Source: Candidatus Methylomirabilota bacterium (GTDB lineage: Bacteria; Methylomirabilota; Methylomirabilia; Methylomirabilales; JACPAU01). From it: DNA of 5,196 nucleotides. Within the stretch, counting starts at the first letter, position 1; the number at the start of each line of letters is the position of its first letter. Below, one piece after another: positions 1-5,196 of this stretch. The notes under the pieces were generated by a model. The model was not told where the DNA came from. It saw nothing but the letters and a program-made list of their open reading frames with translations, and made no database searches. The DNA lies in the NCBI GenBank assembly GCA_016180705.1, contig JACPAU010000092.1, forward strand, positions 1 to 5,196. The letters are read 5' to 3'. The position numbers were made by a program, and so were the translations under genes.

Positions 1-11
1 GGTTCCCCACC

Positions 12-31
12 GGGGCCGGGGGCCGGGGCGG
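12..31 (+). repeat. G-tract cluster downstream of the last gene
   Basis: Four closely spaced G runs are visible on the plus strand: 12-15, 18-22, 25-28 and 30-31, separated by CC, CC and C. Such spacing could form a two-tier G-quadruplex, or a larger one if the five-G run is shared. The tract lies on the template strand, 49 bases past the stop codon of the final minus-strand gene, where it could hinder RNA polymerase. That role is only inference. In a genome this GC-rich the run may be chance. Confidence 0.3.
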
Positions 32-79
32 CGCCGGCGACAGGACCCGGACGTTGTCACTTTCGTTCTGTCGTTTGTA

Positions 80-952
80 TTAGACTGACAGCGGCTTCTC
101 CGCCACGAGGATGGCGGCGTAGCCGACACGGCTTGCGCCGGGGAGGGCCTGGAGCGCGAAGTCGAGCCGCCCCAGCGTGACGATGACGCGCTTGAAGGTC
201 TCGTAGAAAGGCTGCCCGTCCTTGTACACCGTCTGGTACGGCTCGGGGACGATCGAGGAGAGCATGTGCAGCCCCAGGCGCCGGATGACCCGAAGCCCGG
301 CGGCGGAGAGCAGCCGGGTCATCTCCCGGCCGGTGTAGGTCTTGTAGACGAAGTCCACCCTCTCGGGACGGCGGAGGTAGGTGTAGGTCCAGATCCTCTT
401 GTCGCCCACCCCGCGTGCCCGCACGGCCCCCGCCAGCTCGTCCGGCCGCCACAGCAGCCCCACGTGCCACTTGCTGTCGTACTGGACGGTGACGATCCCG
501 CCGGGCCGGCAGACCCGCGCCATCTCGGCGATGGCAGCGGCGTAGTCCGGGATGAGGCCGATCACGTCCCCGTAGCAGCAGACGAAGTCCACGCTCGCGT
601 CGTCGAGCGGCAGGGTCGTGGCGTCGCCCTGGAGGAAGGTGACGTTTTGGCAGCCGCGCGCCGCGACCTTCTCCCGCGCCTTCCGGAGGAGGTCGCCCGC
701 CAGGTCCAGGGCCAGCACCCGCCGCGCGCGGGGGGCGAACTGGCCGGTCTGGAGCCCCGTCCCCGCCCCCACGTCCAGGACCACCCTCCCCTCCCACCGG
801 GACCGGAGCGCCTCGAGCGCCGCCCGGGTCACCCGGTAGTCGTTGATGAAGAAGGCCGTCCCGGCGTCGAAGCGGTCGTACTCCTCCGCCATCCGGTTGT
901 AGGCGGCGGCGACCTGCTCCCCGTAACGCTCCCCGAACTCCGGCCGCCCCAT
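80..952 (-). CDS. Class I SAM-dependent methyltransferase, substrate unknown
   Basis: The 290-residue product has a Rossmann-type methyltransferase core of the UbiE/Methyltransf_11 kind. Motif I is VLDVGAGTGLQTG at about 58-70. An acidic residue after strand 2 (ALDLAG, D83) should contact the SAM ribose, and GDATTLPL (D110) should sit near the adenine. VDFVCCYGD at 121-129 matches motif IV, followed by the post-core loop CRPGG at 148-152. A C-terminal part of about 130 residues, rich in aromatic and basic residues, probably shapes the acceptor pocket. No signal peptide or membrane segment is seen, so it should be cytosolic. The start at 952 is preferred because two GGGAGAC copies precede it; an upstream in-frame ATG at 1003 would overlap the end of the rlmI-like gene. 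The stop is TAA. It lies 26 bases after the rlmI-like gene and probably shares its transcript. The fold is certain, the substrate (small molecule, quinone, lipid or other) is not. Confidence 0.88.
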   Translation of the reverse strand: MGRPEFGERYGEQVAAAYNRMAEEYDRFDAGTAFFINDYRVTRAALEALRSRWEGRVVLDVGAGTGLQTGQFAPRARRVLALDLAGDLLRKAREKVAARGCQNVTFLQGDATTLPLDDASVDFVCCYGDVIGLIPDYAAAIAEMARVCRPGGIVTVQYDSKWHVGLLWRPDELAGAVRARGVGDKRIWTYTYLRRPERVDFVYKTYTGREMTRLLSAAGLRVIRRLGLHMLSSIVPEPYQTVYKDGQPFYETFKRVIVTLGRLDFALQALPGASRVGYAAILVAEKPLSV

Positions 953-955
953 CGG

Positions 956-968
956 TCTCCCGTCTCCC
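956..968 (-). promoter_or_regulatory. Tandem Shine-Dalgarno-like sites deciding the methyltransferase start
   Basis: Reading the minus strand, GGGAGAC occurs twice in a row just before the ATG at 952. The GGGAGA copies lie 10 bases and 3 bases from the ATG. The distal copy has a workable Shine-Dalgarno spacing and the proximal one is rather close. Their presence in the 26-base gap after the rlmI-like gene supports the start at 952 over the longer reading from 1003. Confidence 0.55.
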
Positions 969-978
969 GGTCCGCCTC

Positions 979-2151
979 TCAGAGCCGCTCCAGGAAGGCG
1001 CACTTCAGGTAGCGCGTCTCCCGCACCCCCAGGAGGATGGGGTGGTCGCCCGCCTGCGTCCGGACGGCCAGGATCCGCATCCGGCAGTGGGCGTCCGCCG
1101 CCGCCTCCTCCAGCATCGCCAGGAAGGTCGCCTCGTCAACATGGTAGGAGCAGGAACAGGTGATGAGGATCCCGCCGGGGCGGAGCAGCCGCATGGCCCG
1201 GAGGTTGATCTCCTTGTAGCCCCGGAGCGCTGCCGCGACCGCCTCCTTCCCCTTGGTGAAGGCGGGGGGGTCGAGGATCAGGCAGTCGAACTTCCGGCGG
1301 GTCTTGTCGAGGGCGCGCAGCTCGTCGAAGGCGTTGGCCACCCGGAAGCGGCAGCGCCCCTCGACGCCGTTCAGGCGCGCGTTGGCCTCGGCTCCCGCGA
1401 CCGCCTCGGGGGAGATGTCCACCCCCTCCACGAGCGTCGCCCCGGCCTCCGCCAGGTGCACGGCGAAGGCTCCCGTGTAGCAAAAGCAGTCGAGGACCTG
1501 CCGCCCCGCCGCGAACGCCCGCGCCGCCAGCCGGTTCTCCCGCTGGTCCAGGAAGAACCCGGTCTTCTGTCCGGTCGCCACGTCCACGCGGAAGCGGCAC
1601 GGCCCTTCGCGGATCTCCACCTGCTCCGGGCCGTCTGCGCGCGCCCAGCCGCGCTCGAGGGGCAGCCCCTCCAGCGCCCGCACCGCGGCGTCGTTGCGCA
1701 GGTAGATGCCCCGCGGCCGGAGCACTCCCTCGATCGCCTCCAGGGTCGGCTCCCGCAGCCGCTCGATCCCCGCGGTGAGGAACTGGGCCACCGCCACGGA
1801 CCCGTACCGGTCCAGGATGAGGCCCGGCAGCAGGTCCCCCTCGGAGGAGACGACCCGGTACGCCGCCTCGGGGCCCGCTAGGTCCCGGCGCCGCGCCGCG
1901 GCCGCCGCGATCCGCCGGCGCAGAAACGCGGCGTCGATCGCCTCGGTCTCGGTGGTCAGGACGCGCAGGGCGATCTGGGAGCGCGCGTTGTAGGTCCCGC
2001 GCCCGAGGAACTGCCGGTTCGGGGCGGCGATGTCCACCACCTCTCCGGGCTCCGCGGCCCCCTGCACCTCCTGGATGTCGCTCCGGTAGATCCAGGGGTG
2101 GCCCCTGAGCAGGCGGCGCTGGCCGCTCCCCCGGAGGACGGCGGTGGCCAT
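979..2151 (-). CDS. rlmI: RlmI-family 23S rRNA (cytosine-C5) methyltransferase
   Basis: The 390-residue product matches the RlmI/YccW plan; the E. coli enzyme, about 396 residues, makes m5C1962 in 23S rRNA using SAM. An N-terminal PUA-like RNA-binding domain covers about 1-80, with the typical opening [12 protein letters not shown] and the segment [18 protein letters not shown] middle domain follows with [12 protein letters not shown] at 106-117. The catalytic domain opens with [15 protein letters not shown] at 193-207, then motif [11 protein letters not shown] at 221-230, acidic D245 in GVDIS, motif IV DPPAF at 294-298, and TCSCS at 331-335, where C334 is the likely nucleophile by alignment from memory. 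It ends with GDHP and YLKCAF as family members do. The reading frame stays open upstream to 2736, but that part is out of frame with the alanine dehydrogenase gene and has no family match, so ATG 2151 is chosen. No Shine-Dalgarno is evident. The exact target base in this organism is inferred from the family. Confidence 0.88.
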   Translation of the reverse strand: MATAVLRGSGQRRLLRGHPWIYRSDIQEVQGAAEPGEVVDIAAPNRQFLGRGTYNARSQIALRVLTTETEAIDAAFLRRRIAAAAARRRDLAGPEAAYRVVSSEGDLLPGLILDRYGSVAVAQFLTAGIERLREPTLEAIEGVLRPRGIYLRNDAAVRALEGLPLERGWARADGPEQVEIREGPCRFRVDVATGQKTGFFLDQRENRLAARAFAAGRQVLDCFCYTGAFAVHLAEAGATLVEGVDISPEAVAGAEANARLNGVEGRCRFRVANAFDELRALDKTRRKFDCLILDPPAFTKGKEAVAAALRGYKEINLRAMRLLRPGGILITCSCSYHVDEATFLAMLEEAAADAHCRMRILAVRTQAGDHPILLGVRETRYLKCAFLERL

Positions 2152-2161
2152 GCCGGCTGTA

Positions 2162-2190
2162 GTTGTACTGCCCGGCCCGGCAAATTGCAA
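2162..2190 (-). promoter_or_regulatory. Candidate sigma-70-type promoter for the rlmI-like gene
   Basis: On the minus strand TTGCAA (2185-2190) and TACAAC (2162-2167) are separated by exactly 17 bases. Each matches four of six positions of the TTGACA/TATAAT consensus. They sit in a locally AT-richer patch inside the 143-base gap between ald and rlmI. The predicted transcript would start at about 2152-2155, only a few bases before the ATG at 2151, giving a leaderless or nearly leaderless message. This agrees with the absence of a Shine-Dalgarno before rlmI. It is inferred from motif spacing only. Confidence 0.35.
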
Positions 2191-2204
2191 GGGCGGAGGG
2201 GATG

Positions 2205-2282
2205 GCACTTCACCTTGATCCAGGTACCGCTGCCGGTCCGGATCTGGAAGAAGCCGCTGCCGCTGCAACCGGGGCAGGTCAT
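2205..2282 (-). other. Short Cys-rich reading frame with a DnaJ-type CxxCxGxG motif
   Basis: A frame opens with ATG at 2282, 12 bases after the ald stop, and begins [17 protein letters not shown]. The CxxCxGxG motif is the zinc-binding repeat of DnaJ-type zinc fingers and of many small zinc-ribbon proteins. More cysteines follow at codons 26 and 32. The first 26 codons end in G or C except for two GGT codons, just like the real genes here. After that the third-position bias breaks down. The frame itself stays open into the rlmI-like gene, to a stop at 1956, which would give 108 residues. No Shine-Dalgarno precedes the ATG. It could be a genuine small zinc-ribbon protein overlapping rlmI, a remnant whose 3' end is lost, or a frameshifted short gene. 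I do not recognise a specific family. Confidence 0.3.
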
Positions 2283-2294
2283 GGGGGGAGCGCG

Positions 2295-3416
2295 TCAGGG
2301 GGTGGCGGGGGCCTTCTCCCAGGGCGTGTATTCCAGGCCGAGGGCCTCGGCCACCGCCGGGTGCGTGACCGTGCCGTGGACCACGTTGAGGCCGAGGGCG
2401 ACCTCCGGGTTCTCCTGGGCGGCCCGGCGCCAGCCGTCCGCGGCCACTTGTTGGAGGTACGGGAGCGTCGCGTTCGTCAGCGCAAAGGTCGCCGTGCGCG
2501 CGTAGGCCCCCGGCATGTTGGCGACGCAGTAGTGGACGATCCCGTTCACCTCGTACACCGGGTCGCTGTGGGTGGTCGGCCGGGTCGTCTCGACGCAGCC
2601 TCCCTGGTCCACGGAGACGTCCACGATCACGGTCCCCGGCTTCATGAGGCGGAGCATGTCCCGGGTGACGAGTCGGGGAGCCTTGGCGCCGGGGGTCAGG
2701 ACCGCCCCGATCAGGATGTCGGCCCGCCGCAGGCACTCCTCCAGGCTCATCCGGTTGGACATTAACGTCGTGACATTGGCCGGAAGGATTTCCGCCAGGT
2801 GGCGCAGCCGGACCGGGTTCACCTCGAGCAGGTACACCCAGGCCCCCATCCCCGCGGCGACCCTGGCCGCGTTATAGCCCACGGTCCCCCCTCCGAGGAT
2901 CACGACGGTGGCGGGCGGGACGCCCGGCACGCCGCCGATGAGGACCCCTCGCCCTCCCAGCGGCTTGGCCAGGTAGTACGCCCCGACGTGGACCGCCATC
3001 TTCCCGGCCACCTCGCTCATCGGCTCGAGGAGCGGCTTGCGCCCGTCGGCCGTCTCCATCGTCTCGTAGGCGATCCCCACGACCCGGCGATCGAGCAGCG
3101 CGCGGGTGAGGTCGGGCGCCGGGGCGAGGTGCAGGTAGGTGAAGAGGACCTGGCCGGGCTTCAGGAGAGGATACTCGCGGGGGAGGGGCTCTTTGACCTT
3201 GCAGACGAGGTCGGCCCGGGCGTAGACGGCGGCCGCGTCCGGGAGGATCTCGGCGCCGGCCTTCGCGTAGGCCTCGTCCGGGAGGCCCGAGCCGCTCCCC
3301 GCGCCCCGCTCGACCAGGACCGTGTGGCCGCGACTCACCAGGGCCTGGGCCCCGGCCGGGATCACGGCCACCCGGCTTTCGTGGTCCTTGATCTCCTTCG
3401 GGACGCCGACGATCAT
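2295..3416 (-). CDS. ald: Alanine dehydrogenase (NAD-dependent)
   Basis: This enzyme interconverts L-alanine plus NAD+ and pyruvate, ammonium plus NADH in the cytosol. The 373-residue length fits the family (about 370). The opening [17 protein letters not shown] is diagnostic. Key residues fall at the positions known from the Mycobacterium tuberculosis enzyme: R15 and K75 (in CKVKEP) for pyruvate binding, H96 (YLHLAP) as acid/base, and D270 in DVSVDQGGC. The Rossmann loop GGGTVG is at 175-180. The acidic residue closing strand 2 is E198 (LLEVN), where the M. tuberculosis enzyme has Asp; NAD use is still expected. The end segment [14 protein letters not shown] is also typical. It starts 24 bases after the nadE stop, with no good Shine-Dalgarno, so it may depend on read-through from nadE. 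Its place behind the NAD+ synthetase genes links NAD supply with ammonium metabolism. Confidence 0.95.
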   Translation of the reverse strand: MIVGVPKEIKDHESRVAVIPAGAQALVSRGHTVLVERGAGSGSGLPDEAYAKAGAEILPDAAAVYARADLVCKVKEPLPREYPLLKPGQVLFTYLHLAPAPDLTRALLDRRVVGIAYETMETADGRKPLLEPMSEVAGKMAVHVGAYYLAKPLGGRGVLIGGVPGVPPATVVILGGGTVGYNAARVAAGMGAWVYLLEVNPVRLRHLAEILPANVTTLMSNRMSLEECLRRADILIGAVLTPGAKAPRLVTRDMLRLMKPGTVIVDVSVDQGGCVETTRPTTHSDPVYEVNGIVHYCVANMPGAYARTATFALTNATLPYLQQVAADGWRRAAQENPEVALGLNVVHGTVTHPAVAEALGLEYTPWEKAPATP

Positions 3417-3418
3417 CG

Positions 3419-3441
3419 GCGCGCCTGCGTCGGCTGCGCGC
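3419..3441 (-). promoter_or_regulatory. Possible hairpin in the nadE-ald gap
   Basis: Six-base arms GCGCGC (3419-3424 and 3436-3441) flank an 11-base loop. The hairpin fills most of the 24-base gap, touches the nadE stop codon and ends two bases before the ald ATG. No T-run follows, so it is not a standard terminator. It might modulate ald translation or stabilise the upstream message. Short GC arms are frequent by chance at this base composition. Confidence 0.25.
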
Positions 3442-4274
3442 TACAGGCCCCAGTCACGGGGGTAGCGGAAGTCGCGGTCAATGGTCCGCCGCGAAACCTT
3501 GGCGATGACGGGGGGGCGCCGCTTGTACTGGGAGCCCCGCACCCGCTCGGCCACGGCCCGCACGAACCGCTCGTCGAAGCCTGCGGCCAGCAGCGCGGCC
3601 GTGTCGTAGCGGAGGTCCACCATGTGGAAGAGCAGGCGGTCCAGGTCCTCGTAGGTGAACCCCAGTTCGGCCTCGTCGGTCTGCCCGACCCACAGGTCGG
3701 CGCTCGGCGCCTTCTCCACGATCACGGCGGGGACGCCGAGGTGCCGGGCCAGCCCCCGGACGTGGGTCTTGTAGAGGTCGCCCAACGGGTTCAGCGCGGA
3801 GGCCATGTCGCCGTAGAGGGTGCCGTAGCCCAGGAGCAGCTCGGTCTTATTGCTGGTCCCGAGGACGAGCGCCCGGAGCTTCGCAGAGTAGTCGTAGAGG
3901 ATGGTCATCCGCTCCCGGGCCATCTTGTTGCCCCGGCGCACCCGGTCCGCCTCCGGCTCCCGGGCGAAGTAGGCGTCGATCATCGGGCTGATGTCAATGG
4001 TCTCCGAGTTGATCCCCAGCCACCGGACGGCCAGCGCGGCGTGCTCCCGGCTCTCCTGGCTGCTCTCCCGGTAGGGGAGGAGGAGCCCCCAGACGTTGCC
4101 GGGGCCGAGCGCCTTGGCCGCCAGGGCGGCCGAAGTGCTGGAGTCCACCCCGCCCGACAGGCCCACCACCACCCGGCCGAAGCTGGACTTGCGGACCTCG
4201 TCCTCGATGAAGGCCGTGAGCACCTGGGCCGTCACCGCGTAGTCCAGGGTGAGCGGCAGCGCCCCCGTGTTCAT
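3441..4274 (-). CDS. nadE: NAD+ synthetase, synthetase domain only
   Basis: It catalyses the last step of NAD+ synthesis: nicotinic acid adenine dinucleotide is adenylylated by ATP and then amidated by ammonia. The 277-residue product is a single N-type ATP pyrophosphatase domain, the length of ammonia-dependent NadE. The PP-loop SGGVDSS is at 40-46. [18 protein letters not shown] at 139-156 and the block [17 protein letters not shown] at 189-205 are NadE signatures, and SQYKRRPP at 248-255 plus the terminal PRDWGL complete the C-terminal region. There is no fused glutaminase domain; that activity appears to be supplied by the gene directly upstream, whose stop overlaps this start as ATGA. 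A GGGAGA site nine bases before the ATG supports a real independent start. The stop is TAG. Membership in the family is secure; whether it takes free ammonia or ammonia delivered by the upstream protein is open. Confidence 0.95.
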   Translation of the reverse strand: MNTGALPLTLDYAVTAQVLTAFIEDEVRKSSFGRVVVGLSGGVDSSTSAALAAKALGPGNVWGLLLPYRESSQESREHAALAVRWLGINSETIDISPMIDAYFAREPEADRVRRGNKMARERMTILYDYSAKLRALVLGTSNKTELLLGYGTLYGDMASALNPLGDLYKTHVRGLARHLGVPAVIVEKAPSADLWVGQTDEAELGFTYEDLDRLLFHMVDLRYDTAALLAAGFDERFVRAVAERVRGSQYKRRPPVIAKVSRRTIDRDFRYPRDWGL

Positions 4275-5128
4275 GGGATCGTCTCTCCCAGGATCCGCCT
4301 CAGGGTCCGGAGCGTGAGGTCCGGCCGCTCGTCCCGGAGCAGCGGGTTGGCCAGGCGCTCGCGCCGGATGGCGTCGCAGTCAATGGTGGCGAACAGAAGC
4401 GCCTCCTCGAGGGGCGGGGCCTGGGCGAGCGCCGTCCCGTCGGGCCCCAGGACCTCGGAGGCGCCCCAGAAGCAGGCCCCGTCCTCGTAGCCCACCCGGT
4501 GGGCGAAGACCAGGGCGCAGGTGAAGAGCTGGGCGTAGGTCCGGTTCAGGTGGTGCCAGCCGATGGCGTTGGCGAAGCGGCCGTCCGCCGTGAGCCCCCG
4601 CCCGGGGCTGTTGGAGACGGCCAGCAGGACCTGCGCCCCGTCCAGGACCGCCAGGTACGGAAGGGCGGGGTGCCACATGTCCTCGCAGATGAGCAGGGCC
4701 ATCCGGCCGAAGCCGGAGTCGAAGGCGGCGATCCGGTCCCCCTGGGCGAAGTAGCGCTGCTCGTCGAAGATGCCGTAGGTGGGGAGGTACACCTTGCGGT
4801 GGACGTGGCGGACCTTGCCTCCCTCGAGGTACATGGCCGCGTTGTAGTAGCGGAAGTCCGCCGACTCCTCGACGAACCCCACCACGATCGCGAGGTCGCG
4901 GCTCTTCGCCCGCAGCCAGTCCAGGCGCGGGTCGCTCACCTTGAGCGCCACCGCCGGCACCAGGTCCTTCAGGAAGTAGCCGGTTAGGCTCAGTTCGGGG
5001 AAGAGCACCAGACGGGCGCCGCCCCGCTCCGCCTCCTGAATGAGCTTCTCGTGCAGGGCGACGTTGCGCTCCAGGTCCCCGAGGTGGGGGTGCATCTGGG
5101 CGATCGCCAGCGGGATGCGCTCCGTCAT
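4271..5128 (-). CDS. Nitrilase-superfamily amidohydrolase, probable glutaminase partner of NadE
   Basis: The 285-residue product is a carbon-nitrogen hydrolase with the full catalytic triad: E45 in [13 protein letters not shown]112 in [10 protein letters not shown], and C148 in [10 protein letters not shown]. The stretch [17 protein letters not shown] at 114-130 closely resembles the glutaminase domain of glutamine-dependent NAD+ synthetases rather than generic nitrilases. Together with the overlapping nadE, this suggests it hydrolyses glutamine and passes ammonia to NadE. The two chains sum to 562 residues, about the size of short fused bacterial glutamine-dependent enzymes. No signal peptide is seen. 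The start at 5128 has a strong GGGGAGGAG site five bases upstream and overlaps the preceding stop as ATGA. The last codon pair overlaps the nadE start the same way. An alternative is a free amidase of another substrate (omega-amidase, carbamoylputrescine amidase type), which I consider less likely from the motif and context. Confidence 0.85.
   Translation of the reverse strand: MTERIPLAIAQMHPHLGDLERNVALHEKLIQEAERGGARLVLFPELSLTGYFLKDLVPAVALKVSDPRLDWLRAKSRDLAIVVGFVEESADFRYYNAAMYLEGGKVRHVHRKVYLPTYGIFDEQRYFAQGDRIAAFDSGFGRMALLICEDMWHPALPYLAVLDGAQVLLAVSNSPGRGLTADGRFANAIGWHHLNRTYAQLFTCALVFAHRVGYEDGACFWGASEVLGPDGTALAQAPPLEEALLFATIDCDAIRRERLANPLLRDERPDLTLRTLRRILGETIP
4276..4296 (-). promoter_or_regulatory. 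nadE ribosome-binding site in a possible hairpin loop
   Basis: On the minus strand the Shine-Dalgarno GGGAGA (4284-4289) lies nine bases before the nadE ATG. It is flanked by complementary GGATC and GATCC arms (4292-4296 and 4276-4280), so it would lie in an 11-base loop. The region also encodes the end of the upstream hydrolase. The ribosome-binding site is well supported; the hairpin is weak and could be chance. Confidence 0.4.
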
Positions 5129-5196
5129 GCGGTCTCCTCCCCGATCGCGCGCCCGAAGGCGGCGTGGACGGCCCGCAGGTCCGGCGAGAAGGTGCG
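5125..5196 (-). CDS. C-terminal end of an unidentified upstream gene (partial)
   Basis: The last 23 codons and a TGA stop of a gene entering from the right edge are visible. The peptide starts RTFSPDLRAVHAAFG and ends RAIGEETA. Nearly every codon ends in G or C, as in the confirmed genes, and the stop overlaps the start of the hydrolase gene as ATGA, with the hydrolase's Shine-Dalgarno embedded in its last codons. These points support a real coding end and translational coupling. The fragment is too short for me to assign a family. Because it is coupled to the NAD synthetase pair, it may act in NAD or nitrogen metabolism, but that is guesswork. Confidence 0.6.
   Translation of the reverse strand, partial: RTFSPDLRAVHAAFGRAIGEETA
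5134..5142 (-). promoter_or_regulatory. Strong ribosome-binding site of the hydrolase gene
   Basis: GGGGAGGAG on the minus strand ends five bases before the ATG at 5128. It is the best Shine-Dalgarno in the window and fixes the hydrolase start. It lies inside the last codons of the upstream partial gene, consistent with coupled re-initiation. Confidence 0.7.

Noticed and set aside
953..1003. Longer methyltransferase start at ATG 1003
   Set aside because: It would overlap the end of the rlmI-like gene by 25 bases and add 17 residues of composition-driven sequence. The ATG at 952 has Shine-Dalgarno-like sites in a proper gap.
266..1012. Plus-strand open frame opposite the methyltransferase
   Set aside because: The translation has no motif and is composition-driven. 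The minus strand carries a complete methyltransferase over the same bases.
2152..2736. Upstream extension of the rlmI-like frame by 195 codons
   Set aside because: The extra part runs out of frame through ald and the gap, is rich in Arg, Pro and Gly, and has no RlmI similarity. The family begins close to the ATG at 2151.
4271..4274. Frameshift error splitting a fused NadE
   Set aside because: The ATGA overlap, a GGGAGA site nine bases before the nadE ATG, and complete domains on both sides fit two real genes better, though only reads or relatives can exclude an error.
2799..4490. 563-codon open frame on the plus strand
   Set aside because: It lies antisense to ald, nadE and the hydrolase, which all have clear family motifs. 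Its product is a low-complexity mix rich in G, R, P, H and V with no recognisable domain, as expected opposite GC-ending codons.
1..5196. Phage, transposon, CRISPR, toxin-antitoxin or RNA gene
   Set aside because: No repeats with regular spacing, no transposase or integrase motifs, no tRNA-like or rRNA-like stretches were seen. All complete genes are metabolic or RNA-modification types with uniform base composition.

Overview
The window is a compact, GC-rich bacterial chromosomal segment. Every gene I can support lies on the minus strand, so transcription runs from the right edge to the left. Third codon positions are almost all G or C, which explains the many long but empty frames on the plus strand. 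The genes are ordinary housekeeping types with no mobile element, tRNA, rRNA or CRISPR array, and nothing fixes the phylum. I can only say a high-GC, free-living type of bacterium.

Layout in transcription order: (1) the last 23 codons of an unidentified gene (5125-5196); (2) a nitrilase-superfamily amidohydrolase with an intact Glu-Lys-Cys triad that resembles the glutaminase domain of NAD+ synthetase (4271-5128); (3) an NAD+ synthetase NadE with only the ATP-pyrophosphatase/synthetase domain (3441-4274); (4) NAD-dependent alanine dehydrogenase Ald (2295-3416); (5) a 143-base gap holding a short Cys-rich reading frame and a promoter-like element; (6) a PUA-plus-methyltransferase protein of the RlmI (23S rRNA m5C) family (979-2151); (7) a class I SAM-dependent methyltransferase of unknown substrate (80-952); (8) 79 bases with no gene, including a plus-strand G-tract.

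Genes 1-3 are joined by two successive ATGA stop/start overlaps, so they are probably translationally coupled. Genes 2 and 3 together look like a glutamine-dependent NAD+ synthetase split into two chains: the first would release ammonia from glutamine and the second would use it with ATP to amidate nicotinic acid adenine dinucleotide. Ald, 24 bases further on, uses NAD+ and releases or fixes ammonium, so the first half of the window has an NAD/ammonia theme. The rlmI-methyltransferase pair may be a separate transcription unit, because it follows a real intergenic gap containing a plausible -35/-10 pair.

No clearly novel system is visible. The points most worth a second look are the two-gene NAD synthetase, the Cys-rich small frame before rlmI, and the possible leaderless start of rlmI.
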